Below, in pieces: positions 35,301 through 47,500 of a stretch of 64,000 nt of DNA. Location of the stretch: positions 6,094,501 through 6,158,500 of the forward strand of contig OX335641.1 in NCBI GenBank assembly GCA_946894095.1, in the 5' to 3' direction. The first letter of the stretch is position 1. Every line of letters begins with the position of its first letter. The notes below the pieces were generated by a model that was not told the origin of the DNA, did no database searches, and saw only the letters and a program-made list of their open reading frames with translations. The stretch is from Incurvaria masculella (taxonomy: Eukaryota; Arthropoda; Insecta; Lepidoptera; Incurvariidae). The translations under genes and the position numbers were made by a program.

Positions 35301-35684
35301 ATGCGCACTCTCCCCTCTCCCCCGCTCATCTTTCCTCCCGGCTCCCCTCTCGACCCGCTCTCCACCCCTCGCCCGGCGTTGGCCTTGGGCGCGTGAGTCG
35401 TGTTCTTATTATTTTATTATTATTTACCTGTCGCTAAGCAGAGCATTATTCGAGTACTTTCGAACGTTGTACCTGCGCGATCGCTCAGGGTCATACCTCC
35501 GCCCCCTCTACGCCCCTCAGCCTGCGATGACCTTGATTTTATGTTTAGTCAGATGTGCGTAAAACAAAAGTATTATTTTTACTTGTCGCTAAGCGGCATC
35601 GCGACGCTACTTTCATATGCCTATAGGACGCTACTTTGTTGTATTTATATATCATGTTTTGAGTGTGGAGGCTGGCCGTCCACA
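32313..35684. repeat. Downstream LTR of the giant-LTR element
   Basis: Starts TGTGAACCTCCAGACCCC and ends GGCCGTCCACA, followed by the second CGTA (35,685-35,688). Nearly identical to the upstream LTR: even the 14-T run near 33,799 has the same length as its partner near 23,965. That implies very recent insertion or gene conversion. Confidence 0.85.
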
Positions 35685-35835
35685 CGTACTAAGCGGTAGG
35701 GTTAAGCCCGCTCGGGTTGGTACCACCCCATGGGATGAAAATATGGTTGAAGCGGTAATGATTATTGTCCAGGTTTTCCATCAAGCTCAATGTAGCCGTG
35801 CTCATAAAGGGAAGGTCCTGGCATGCTTCATAAGA
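35685..35835 (+). mobile_element. SINE-like family A, 3' part after the LTR element
   Basis: Resumes the copy broken at 22,478: CGTACTAAGCGGTAGGGTTA, GCCCGCTCGGGTTGGTACC, TGGTTGAAGCGGTAATGAT, CTCAATGTAGCCGTGC, GGGAAGGTCCTGGCATGC. The tail beyond the CACCTAGTTC position is lost or diverged. Confidence 0.8.
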
Positions 35836-36570
35836 GGCTATTTAGTGCAACAAACATTCGATGTTCCGATTATATCCCGAATTCGTAAGCGATCGCACTG
35901 CAATTTGACGTTTTGGACTAACTCGTGGCTACGCTGACTCCATAGGAATGAGTTTCTATCGTGTATTCCGTCCTTTTATGGTCGTTGCCTCTAGCCCACG
36001 AAACACATGATGGTGACCTGTTATAAAACTTACTAACATAAAATGCAATGGAAGAGTTGACTCAAAACCGGCAACGGTTTTCCTTATTGCCACATTGACC
36101 AGGAATTATTGTAAAGTAGCGCCATTCCGAGCAGCAACGGCCGTTCTGAATTCGCAAATAGCCATTTGATGCGCGGCGAACTATCCTCAGGCCGCCTAAA
36201 CGCGCCAACTTCCCCTAAAACTCACCCCAACTTCTTCAAAGTCAAATCAACTTTCCAATAGAAGGGATGCCGCCTTCAGTCTTACGTGGACTTAAAAAGT
36301 TGGAGCCGTGGTGGTAGCAAGTAGACTGGAGGAGAACTCCTCAAACTATTCAAATGATTTCGTTATATTACTTAACATTATTTTTTTTTATTTCTCATAA
36401 AAATGTTCTGATAGTCAAACTACATTAACATATGTTATACTCTGATCCACGGATTCGATAAATAGGCCAATGAATGAAGCTAAAATTTGGGGCTTACCAA
36501 AGCACTAAATCGTCCGTCCATGAAATCTTCAGAATGTGTACAAATACAGGTTTTAAAAATGAATTACTCA

Positions 36571-37010
36571 GAATCTAACATTTTTTTTTCCCGGAACTTA
36601 GGTATTTTGGCCAAAAACACAAAATATGCGGTATCATTTGCTGCAAAAATGGCCCGCCAAATTTCTTTTCAATGTCTAATAAAATGGGTTAATAGGTATA
36701 TATGTGTTCAGGAATCCAACAATTTTTTTACACAAAAGCGAGTTTTTTTTAAAAAATACACAGTTTTCGCTCTCATAAACTCGGCAGAATTGGGCAGCCC
36801 AATCTGTCGTCACACATTTGTTCTTAATTCTTATCAGATCGATAATTTCAACGAATCCAACAAATTTATTACTGGCAACACATATATTTTGCTAATGGCC
36901 AAATAAAGTAAACGGCATAATTTGCCCGCCTATTTTTTAAATTATAATGATAATAAATGATATAGACGAACATACTTTTAACAGAATCCAACAAAAAATT
37001 TACATGCCAG
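36571..37010 (+). repeat. Degenerate ~140-bp tandem repeat in the foldback arm
   Basis: The box GAATCCAACAA (or GAATCTAACA) recurs at 36,571, 36,712, 36,853 and 36,984, spaced 141, 141 and 131 bases. Between them, at matching phase, lies a second box of the form GGCANAATTTGCCCGCC at about 36,640, 36,783 and 36,914. The sequence between boxes has largely diverged. The same two boxes are kept in the inverted arm at 50,640-51,180, so both the period and the boxes are properties of the element. Confidence 0.7.
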
Positions 37011-37504
37011 TCAGTTTTGCAGCGTATAACGTAACATTGAATTTCGCGCTAAAATAGCTTGGCGAAAGCGGGTGGTAGGCGGCGCGGTGCGGAGGCAGTG
37101 CGGAGCGGTGGCGTGGGAACGGTGGCGGCGGTAAGAAAGGGTTTAGCCTGTGTTAGTGATACCGATTACGAAGTAATTATTAGTATTATCTTTGGTGATA
37201 CTTATGTATAGTTCGTTTTCATGCGTAGTACCTGCATAATGGACAAGAGTTTATAAGTGTGATGTGAAATTTAAATTAATTAATTCGCCAATTTGATAAA
37301 GGTATTATTCTTTTGTAATTGCTAGTGATCGTCGAATATACACATGTAAATGAGTAAAATACTTTGGTAAAGGTTGAATACAATTTGAGTTATTTTATTT
37401 TTATGCAAGATGATTCCGCGAAGATAAATCACTGAAATTAGATAAACTACATATTTATAATTCACAAATTGATTCACGGTGGATTAAACATACATTCATG
37501 AATG

Positions 37505-37528
37505 AAGAACGTGATATATCACGTTCTT
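37505..37528. repeat. Perfect 24-bp palindrome
   Basis: AAGAACGTGATA is followed directly by its exact reverse complement TATCACGTTCTT. It is present in each triplication unit (also about 41,794 and 46,084). It contains two CACGT/ACGTG words. It could be a hairpin or a dimeric protein site; function unknown. Confidence 0.9.
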
Positions 37529-37734
37529 GGATTCAGTGCCGCACTAGCTTAGTACGAAAAAGTATATTTACTTATTGAATTATGTTGTGCCTTGGGCGTC
37601 AGGGCAAATAGGAGCCGAAAGCGCTAAACCCGAGCACGCCTGTGAAATACCCCGCAATTCGCTAGCACCGGTCATATAATACTGACCATACATTTAAAAG
37701 TATGGAAAATTTACTGTTTCGAGCGTATTCAAAT

Positions 37735-40285
37735 GCGAATATCTAGTTAATTACTCATCAGATTTTAGTGAAGTTTCATCAATTCAAATAACACGTTGAA
37801 GACTCCATAAGCATAAAAAAAGATCGTCGGTGTATAAAGTACCGGTGAAAATGTCTCAAAACATTTTTTTAAATTTTAAATGTATGAAAATATATATACC
37901 GTCCATCTTTTTTGTGGAGTGTCTGGCGTGCTATCTTTAATGGTGAAAATCTCATTTAAATCTGACCATTAATTTCCGAGATATTCGCATGTGAATACTG
38001 TCGAAACAGTAAATTTTCCATACATTAAAAACTTAAAACAATTTTTGAAAGGCATTTTCACCGATCTAAAAAAACATGAAAAATGTGGTCTATATCGAAT
38101 ATAGATAACGTTGGATCGGTGAAAATGCCTTTAACAATGTTTTAAATGTAAAGGTATTGAAAATTTACTGTTTTGAGTGCATTCAAATGCGAATATCTCG
38201 TAAATTAGTCGTCAGATTTTAATGAAGTTTTCATCATTTTAAATAACACGTCAACGACTCCATGAGCATGAAAAACCGGCCATGTGCGAGTCTGACTCGC
38301 ACACGAAGGGTTCCGTACCCTCGTACAAGACATAACACAAAACAGTTTTGTGTGTAATTTTGACTATTTTTTTATTCCATATTTTTTGCTTATGGAGTAT
38401 TTGACGTGCTATCTCTAATGGGGAAAACCTCATTTAAATCTGTATATACGGTACATACATTTGCATCGGTATAAATGCCTCTTTCTTTAAAATTCCTTCG
38501 AAAAATTTTGAAAATTTTAAATGTGTTTTTTGTTTGCTCAAGGCGTCTTCAACCTGTTATTTTGAATGGTGAAAACTGTATTTAAATCTGACCATTAATT
38601 TCTGAGATATTCGCATGTGAATACTGTCGAAACAGTACATTTTCAATACATTTAAAACTTAAAACAATTTTTAAAAGGCGTTTTCACCGGTCTAAAGAAA
38701 ATGTGTTCTATTACGAAAATAGAAAACGTTGGATCGGTACAAATGGCTTTAACAATGTTTTAAATGTAAAGGTATTGAAAATTTACTGTTTTGAGCGCAT
38801 TCGAAGGCGAATATCTCGTAAATTAGTCGTCAGATTTTAATACAGTTTTTATCATTTAAAATAACACGTGAACGACTCCATGAGCATGAAAAACCGGCCA
38901 TGTGCGAGTCTGACTCGCACACGAAGGGTTCCGTACCGTCGAACAAGACATAACACAAACAAGTTTTGCATGTAATCTTAACTTTTTTTTAATTCCATAT
39001 GTTTTTCTTATGGAGTCTTTGACGTGCTATCTCTAATGGTGAAAACGTCATTTAAATCTGTAAATACGGTACATACATTTGCATCGGTATAAATGCCTCT
39101 TTCTTTAAAATTCGTTTAAAAACCTTTGAAAATTTTAAATTTGTGAAAATATAAATACCGTTGATCTTTGTTTGCTCATGGAGTCTTCAACCTATTACTT
39201 TGAATGGTGAAAACTTTATTTAAATCTGACCATTAATTTCCGAGATATTCGCATATGAATCTGTCGAAACAGTACATTTTCAATACATTTAAAACTTAAA
39301 AGGCGTTTTCACCGGTCTAAAAAAACATGAAAAATGTGTTCTATTACGAAAATAGAAAACATTGGATCGGTACAAATGGCTTTAACAATGTTTTAAATGT
39401 AAAGGTATTGAAAATTTACTGTTTTGAGCGCATTCGAAGGCGAATATCTCGTAAATTAGTCGTCAGATTTTAATACAGTTTTGATCATTTAAAATAACAC
39501 GTGAACGACTCCATGAGCATGAAAAACCGGCCATGTGCAAGTTTGACTCGCACACGAAGGGTTCCGTACCGTCGAACAAGACATAACACAAACAAGTTTT
39601 GCATGTAATCTTAACTATTTTTTAATTCCATATGTTTTTCTTATGGAGTCTTTAACGTGCTATCTCTAATGGTGAAAACGTCATTTAAATCTGTAAATAC
39701 GGTACATACATTTGCATCGGTATAAATGCCTCTTTCTTTAAAATTCGTTTAAAAACCTTTGAAAATTTTAAATGTGTGAAAATATAAATACCGTTGATCT
39801 TTGTTTGCTCATGGAGTCTTCAACCTATTACTATTAATGGTGAAAACTTTATTAAAATCTGACTTTTAATTTCCGAGATATTCGCATGTGAATACTGTCG
39901 AAACAGTACATTTTCCATACATTAAAAACTTAAAACAATTTTAAAGAGGCTTGTTCACCGGTCTGATAAAAACATGAAAAATGTGTTCTATATCAAAAAT
40001 AGATAACATTGGATCGGTGAAAATGCCTTTAACAATGTTTTAAATATAAAGGTATTGAAAATTTACTGTTTTGAGCGTATTAAAATGCGAATATCTCGTA
40101 AATTAGTCGTCAGATTTTAATGAAGTTTTCATCATTTAAAATAACACGTCAACGACTCCATGGGCATGAAAAACCGGCCATGTGCGAGTCTGACTCGCAC
40201 ACGAAGGGTTCCGTACCATCGTACAAGATATAACACAAAAAAGTTTTGTATGTAATTTTCATAATTTTTGGTTCCATATTTTTTT
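37735..40285. repeat. Palindromic ~620-645-bp sub-repeat array (unit 1)
   Basis: Blocks read GCGAATATCTCGTAAATTAG, GTCGTCAGATTTTAATGAAG, AACACGTCAACGACTCCATG and then GCATGAAAAA, followed by a GACG-repeat head (CCGGCCATGTGCGAGTC), and then the same blocks inverted (TTTTTTGCTTATGGAGT, GACGTGCTATCTC, CATTTAAATCTG, GAGATATTCGCATG). Four such head positions lie 618, 633 and 647 bases apart. A second symmetry centre lies near the TGTTCTATTACGAAAATAGA words. RNA from either strand would fold extensively. Equivalent arrays occur in units 2 and 3. Confidence 0.8.
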
Positions 40286-43200
40286 CACGAAACACATGAT
40301 GGTGACCTGTTATAAAACTTACTAACATAAAATGCAATGGAAGAGTTGACTCAAAACCGGCAACGGTTTTCCTTATTGCCACATTGACCAGGAATTATTG
40401 TAAAGTAGCGCCATTCCGAGCAGCAACGGCCGTTCTGAATTCGCAAATAGCCATTTGATGCGCGGCGAACTATCCTCAGGCCGCCTAAACGCGCCAACTT
40501 CCCCTAAAACTCACCCCAACTTCTTCAAAGTCAAATCAACTTTCCAATAGAAGGGATGCCGCCTTCAGTCTTACGTGGACTTAAAAAGTTGGAGCCGTGG
40601 TGGTAGCAAGTAGACTGGAGGAGAACTCCTCAAACTATTCAAATGATTTCGTTATATTACTTAACATTATTTTTTTTTATTTCTCATAAAAATGTTCTGA
40701 TAGTCAAACTACATTAACATATGTTATACTCTGATCCACGGATTCGATAAATAGGCCAATGAATGAAGCTAAAATTTGGGGCTTACCAAAGCACTAAATC
40801 GTCCGTCCATGAAATCTTCAGAATGTGTACAAATACAGGTTTTAAAAATGAATTACTCAGAATCTAACATTTTTTTTTCCCGGAACTTAGGTATTTTGGC
40901 CAAAAACACAAAATATGCGGTATCATTTGCTGCAAAAATGGCCCGCCAAATTTCTTTTCAATGTCTAATAAAATGGGTTAATAGGTATATATGTGTTCAG
41001 GAATCCAACAATTTTTTTACACAAAAGCGAGTTTTTTTTAAAAAATACACAGTTTTCGCTCTCATAAACTCGGCAGAATTGGGCAGCCCAATCTGTCGTC
41101 ACACATTTGTTCTTAATTCTTATCAGATCGATAATTTCAACGAATCCAACAAATTTATTACTGGCAACACATATATTTTGCTAATGGCCAAATAAAGTAA
41201 ACGGCATAATTTGCCCGCCTATTTTTTAAATTATAATGATAATAAATGATATAGACGAACATACTTTTAACAGAATCCAACAAAAAATTTACATGCCAGT
41301 CAGTTTTGCAGCGTATAACGTAACATTGAATTTCGCGCTAAAATAGCTTGGCGAAAGCGGGTGGTAGGCGGCGCGGTGCGGAGGCAGTGCGGAGCGGTGG
41401 CGTGGGAACGGTGGCGGCGGTAAGAAAGGGTTTAGCCTGTGTTAGTGATACCGATTACGAAGTAATTATTAGTATTATCTTTGGTGATACTTATGTATAG
41501 TTCGTTTTCATGCGTAGTACCTGCATAATGGACAAGAGTTTATAAGTGTGATGTGAAATTTAAATTAATTAATTCGCCAATTTGATAAAGGTATTATTCT
41601 TTTGTAATTGCTAGTGATCGTCGAATATACACATGTAAATGAGTAAAATACTTTGGTAAAGGTTGAATACAATTTGAGTTATTTTATTTTTATGCAAGAT
41701 GATTCCGCGAAGATAAATCACTGAAATTAGATAAACTACATATTTATAATTCACAAATTGATTCACGGTGGATTAAACATACATTCATGAATGAAGAACG
41801 TGATATATCACGTTCTTGGATTCAGTGCCGCACTAGCTTAGTACGAAAAAGTATATTTACTTATTGAATTATGTTGTGCCTTGGGCGTCAGGGCAAATAG
41901 GAGCCGAAAGCGCTAAACCCGAGCACGCCTGTGAAATACCCCGCAATTCGCTAGCACCGGTCATATAATACTGACCATACATTTAAAAGTATGGAAAATT
42001 TACTGTTTCGAGCGTATTCAAATGCGAATATCTAGTTAATTACTCATCAGATTTTAGTGAAGTTTCATCAATTCAAATAACACGTTGAAGACTCCATAAG
42101 CATAAAAAAAGATCGTCGGTGTATAAAGTACCGGTGAAAATGTCTCAAAACATTTTTTTAAATTTTAAATGTATGAAAATATATATACCGTCCATCTTTT
42201 TTGTGGAGTGTCTGGCGTGCTATCTTTAATGGTGAAAATCTCATTTAAATCTGACCATTAATTTCCGAGATATTCGCATGTGAATACTGTCGAAACAGTA
42301 AATTTTCCATACATTAAAAACTTAAAACAATTTTTGAAAGGCATTTTCACCGATCTAAAAAAACATGAAAAATGTGGTCTATATCGAATATAGATAACGT
42401 TGGATCGGTGAAAATGCCTTTAACAATGTTTTAAATGTAAAGGTATTGAAAATTTACTGTTTTGAGTGCATTCAAATGCGAATATCTCGTAAATTAGTCG
42501 TCAGATTTTAATGAAGTTTTCATCATTTTAAATAACACGTCAACGACTCCATGAGCATGAAAAACCGGCCATGTGCGAGTCTGACTCGCACACGAAGGGT
42601 TCCGTACCCTCGTACAAGACATAACACAAAACAGTTTTGTGTGTAATTTTGACTATTTTTTTATTCCATATTTTTTGCTTATGGAGTATTTGACGTGCTA
42701 TCTCTAATGGGGAAAACCTCATTTAAATCTGTATATACGGTACATACATTTGCATCGGTATAAATGCCTCTTTCTTTAAAATTCCTTCGAAAAATTTTGA
42801 AAATTTTAAATGTGTTTTTTGTTTGCTCAAGGCGTCTTCAACCTGTTATTTTGAATGGTGAAAACTGTATTTAAATCTGACCATTAATTTCTGAGATATT
42901 CGCATGTGAATACTGTCGAAACAGTACATTTTCAATACATTTAAAACTTAAAACAATTTTTAAAAGGCGTTTTCACCGGTCTAAAGAAAATGTGTTCTAT
43001 TACGAAAATAGAAAACGTTGGATCGGTACAAATGGCTTTAACAATGTTTTAAATGTAAAGGTATTGAAAATTTACTGTTTTGAGCGCATTCGAAGGCGAA
43101 TATCTCGTAAATTAGTCGTCAGATTTTAATACAGTTTTTATCATTTAAAATAACACGTGAACGACTCCATGAGCATGAAAAACCGGCCATGTGCGAGTCT

Positions 43201-44574
43201 GACTCGCACACGAAGGGTTCCGTACCGTCGAACAAGACATAACACAAACAAGTTTTGCATGTAATCTTAACTTTTTTTTAATTCCATATGTTTTTCTTAT
43301 GGAGTCTTTGACGTGCTATCTCTAATGGTGAAAACGTCATTTAAATCTGTAAATACGGTACATACATTTGCATCGGTATAAATGCCTCTTTCTTTAAAAT
43401 TCGTTTAAAAACCTTTGAAAATTTTAAATTTGTGAAAATATAAATACCGTTGATCTTTGTTTGCTCATGGAGTCTTCAACCTATTACTTTGAATGGTGAA
43501 AACTTTATTTAAATCTGACCATTAATTTCCGAGATATTCGCATATGAATCTGTCGAAACAGTACATTTTCAATACATTTAAAACTTAAAAGGCGTTTTCA
43601 CCGGTCTAAAAAAACATGAAAAATGTGTTCTATTACGAAAATAGAAAACATTGGATCGGTACAAATGGCTTTAACAATGTTTTAAATGTAAAGGTATTGA
43701 AAATTTACTGTTTTGAGCGCATTCGAAGGCGAATATCTCGTAAATTAGTCGTCAGATTTTAATACAGTTTTGATCATTTAAAATAACACGTGAACGACTC
43801 CATGAGCATGAAAAACCGGCCATGTGCAAGTTTGACTCGCACACGAAGGGTTCCGTACCGTCGAACAAGACATAACACAAACAAGTTTTGCATGTAATCT
43901 TAACTATTTTTTAATTCCATATGTTTTTCTTATGGAGTCTTTAACGTGCTATCTCTAATGGTGAAAACGTCATTTAAATCTGTAAATACGGTACATACAT
44001 TTGCATCGGTATAAATGCCTCTTTCTTTAAAATTCGTTTAAAAACCTTTGAAAATTTTAAATGTGTGAAAATATAAATACCGTTGATCTTTGTTTGCTCA
44101 TGGAGTCTTCAACCTATTACTATTAATGGTGAAAACTTTATTAAAATCTGACTTTTAATTTCCGAGATATTCGCATGTGAATACTGTCGAAACAGTACAT
44201 TTTCCATACATTAAAAACTTAAAACAATTTTAAAGAGGCTTGTTCACCGGTCTGATAAAAACATGAAAAATGTGTTCTATATCAAAAATAGATAACATTG
44301 GATCGGTGAAAATGCCTTTAACAATGTTTTAAATATAAAGGTATTGAAAATTTACTGTTTTGAGCGTATTAAAATGCGAATATCTCGTAAATTAGTCGTC
44401 AGATTTTAATGAAGTTTTCATCATTTAAAATAACACGTCAACGACTCCATGGGCATGAAAAACCGGCCATGTGCGAGTCTGACTCGCACACGAAGGGTTC
44501 CGTACCATCGTACAAGATATAACACAAAAAAGTTTTGTATGTAATTTTCATAATTTTTGGTTCCATATTTTTTT
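40286..44574 (+). repeat. Triplication unit 2
   Basis: Same order and apparently same bases as unit 1, offset by 4,289. The unit 1/2 junction at 40,285-40,286 and the unit 2/3 junction at 44,574-44,575 are identical. Confidence 0.9.
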
Positions 44575-47500
44575 CACGAAACACATGATGGTGACCTGTT
44601 ATAAAACTTACTAACATAAAATGCAATGGAAGAGTTGACTCAAAACCGGCAACGGTTTTCCTTATTGCCACATTGACCAGGAATTATTGTAAAGTAGCGC
44701 CATTCCGAGCAGCAACGGCCGTTCTGAATTCGCAAATAGCCATTTGATGCGCGGCGAACTATCCTCAGGCCGCCTAAACGCGCCAACTTCCCCTAAAACT
44801 CACCCCAACTTCTTCAAAGTCAAATCAACTTTCCAATAGAAGGGATGCCGCCTTCAGTCTTACGTGGACTTAAAAAGTTGGAGCCGTGGTGGTAGCAAGT
44901 AGACTGGAGGAGAACTCCTCAAACTATTCAAATGATTTCGTTATATTACTTAACATTATTTTTTTTTATTTCTCATAAAAATGTTCTGATAGTCAAACTA
45001 CATTAACATATGTTATACTCTGATCCACGGATTCGATAAATAGGCCAATGAATGAAGCTAAAATTTGGGGCTTACCAAAGCACTAAATCGTCCGTCCATG
45101 AAATCTTCAGAATGTGTACAAATACAGGTTTTAAAAATGAATTACTCAGAATCTAACATTTTTTTTTCCCGGAACTTAGGTATTTTGGCCAAAAACACAA
45201 AATATGCGGTATCATTTGCTGCAAAAATGGCCCGCCAAATTTCTTTTCAATGTCTAATAAAATGGGTTAATAGGTATATATGTGTTCAGGAATCCAACAA
45301 TTTTTTTACACAAAAGCGAGTTTTTTTTTAAAAAATACACAGTTTTCGCTCTCATAAACTCGGCAGAATTGGGCAGCCCAATCTGTCGTCACACATTTGT
45401 TCTTAATTCTTATCAGATCGATAATTTCAACGAATCCAACAAATTTATTACTGGCAACACATATATTTTGCTAATGGCCAAATAAAGTAAACGGCATAAT
45501 TTGCCCGCCTATTTTTTAAATTATAATGATAATAAATGATATAGACGAACATACTTTTAACAGAATCCAACAAAAAATTTACATGCCAGTCAGTTTTGCA
45601 GCGTATAACGTAACATTGAATTTCGCGCTAAAATAGCTTGGCGAAAGCGGGTGGTAGGCGGCGCGGTGCGGAGGCAGTGCGGAGCGGTGGCGTGGGAACG
45701 GTGGCGGCGGTAAGAAAGGGTTTAGCCTGTGTTAGTGATACCGATTACGAAGTAATTATTAGTATTATCTTTGGTGATACTTATGTATAGTTCGTTTTCA
45801 TGCGTAGTACCTGCATAATGGACAAGAGTTTATAAGTGTGATGTGAAATTTAAATTAATTAATTCGCCAATTTGATAAAGGTATTATTCTTTTGTAATTG
45901 CTAGTGATCGTCGAATATACACATGTAAATGAGTAAAATACTTTGGTAAAGGTTGAATACAATTTGAGTTATTTTATTTTTATGCAAGATGATTCCGCGA
46001 AGATAAATCACTGAAATTAGATAAACTACATATTTATAATTCACAAATTGATTCACGGTGGATTAAACATACATTCATGAATGAAGAACGTGATATATCA
46101 CGTTCTTGGATTCAGTGCCGCACTAGCTTAGTACGAAAAAGTATATTTACTTATTGAATTATGTTGTGCCTTGGGCGTCAGGGCAAATAGGAGCCGAAAG
46201 CGCTAAACCCGAGCACGCCTGTGAAATACCCCGCAATTCGCTAGCACCGGTCATATAATACTGACCATACATTTAAAAGTATGGAAAATTTACTGTTTCG
46301 AGCGTATTCAAATGCGAATATCTAGTTAATTACTCATCAGATTTTAGTGAAGTTTCATCAATTCAAATAACACGTTGAAGACTCCATAAGCATAAAAAAA
46401 GATCGTCGGTGTATAAAGTACCGGTGAAAATGTCTCAAAACATTTTTTTAAATTTTAAATGTATGAAAATATATATACCGTCCATCTTTTTTGTGGAGTG
46501 TCTGGCGTGCTATCTTTAATGGTGAAAATCTCATTTAAATCTGACCATTAATTTCCGAGATATTCGCATGTGAATACTGTCGAAACAGTAAATTTTCCAT
46601 ACATTAAAAACTTAAAACAATTTTTGAAAGGCATTTTCACCGATCTAAAAAAACATGAAAAATGTGGTCTATATCGAATATAGATAACGTTGGATCGGTG
46701 AAAATGCCTTTAACAATGTTTTAAATGTAAAGGTATTGAAAATTTACTGTTTTGAGTGCATTCAAATGCGAATATCTCGTAAATTAGTCGTCAGATTTTA
46801 ATGAAGTTTTCATCATTTTAAATAACACGTCAACGACTCCATGAGCATGAAAAACCGGCCATGTGCGAGTCTGACTCGCACACGAAGGGTTCCGTACCCT
46901 CGTACAAGACATAACACAAAACAGTTTTGTGTGTAATTTTGACTATTTTTTTATTCCATATTTTTTGCTTATGGAGTATTTGACGTGCTATCTCTAATGG
47001 GGAAAACCTCATTTAAATCTGTATATACGGTACATACATTTGCATCGGTATAAATGCCTCTTTCTTTAAAATTCCTTCGAAAAATTTTGAAAATTTTAAA
47101 TGTGTTTTTTGTTTGCTCAAGGCGTCTTCAACCTGTTATTTTGAATGGTGAAAACTGTATTTAAATCTGACCATTAATTTCTGAGATATTCGCATGTGAA
47201 TACTGTCGAAACAGTACATTTTCAATACATTTAAAACTTAAAACAATTTTTAAAAGGCGTTTTCACCGGTCTAAAGAAAATGTGTTCTATTACGAAAATA
47301 GAAAACGTTGGATCGGTACAAATGGCTTTAACAATGTTTTAAATGTAAAGGTATTGAAAATTTACTGTTTTGAGCGCATTCGAAGGCGAATATCTCGTAA
47401 ATTAGTCGTCAGATTTTAATACAGTTTTTATCATTTAAAATAACACGTGAACGACTCCATGAGCATGAAAAACCGGCCATGTGCGAGTCTGACTCGCACA

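Larger units (their letters stand above)
22479..35684. mobile_element. Giant-LTR, non-coding LTR retroelement (13.2 kb)
   Basis: Two 3,372-bp direct repeats 9,834 bp apart flank a 6,462-bp interior. Both repeats have retroviral-type ends (TGT...ACA), and the whole is flanked by CGTA on both sides. It interrupts a family A SINE-like copy that reads continuously when the element is removed. No frame reaches 100 codons in the LTRs or interior apart from one running past the 3' edge, and no protease, reverse transcriptase, RNase H, integrase or gag motif is visible. This architecture fits a large non-autonomous derivative of the LARD type, known best from plants. A gypsy, BEL or other parent cannot be assigned. 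Transcription strand is uncertain; a purine tract suggests minus. Confidence 0.85.
35997..40285 (+). repeat. Triplication unit 1
   Basis: Order within the unit: 480 bp of unique flank (GGCCGTTCTGAATTCGC, GGACTTAAAAAGTTGGAGCC); the left arm of the foldback element from about 36,488 with its ~140-bp repeats; a GC-rich block (GGTAGGCGGCGCGGTGCGG) near 37,075; AT-rich spacer with a perfect 24-base palindrome at 37,505-37,528; then four palindromic sub-repeats with GACG-repeat heads at 38,276, 38,894, 39,527 and 40,174. No credible gene. Confidence 0.85.

Noticed and set aside
36487..36906. 139-codon frame repeated in the array and open for 128 codons in the inverted arm
   Set aside because: Differences between the arms mostly change amino acids, the frame overlaps a ~140-bp degenerate tandem repeat, and one array copy is broken by a single T. 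Frame retention looks like a consequence of recent duplication rather than selection.
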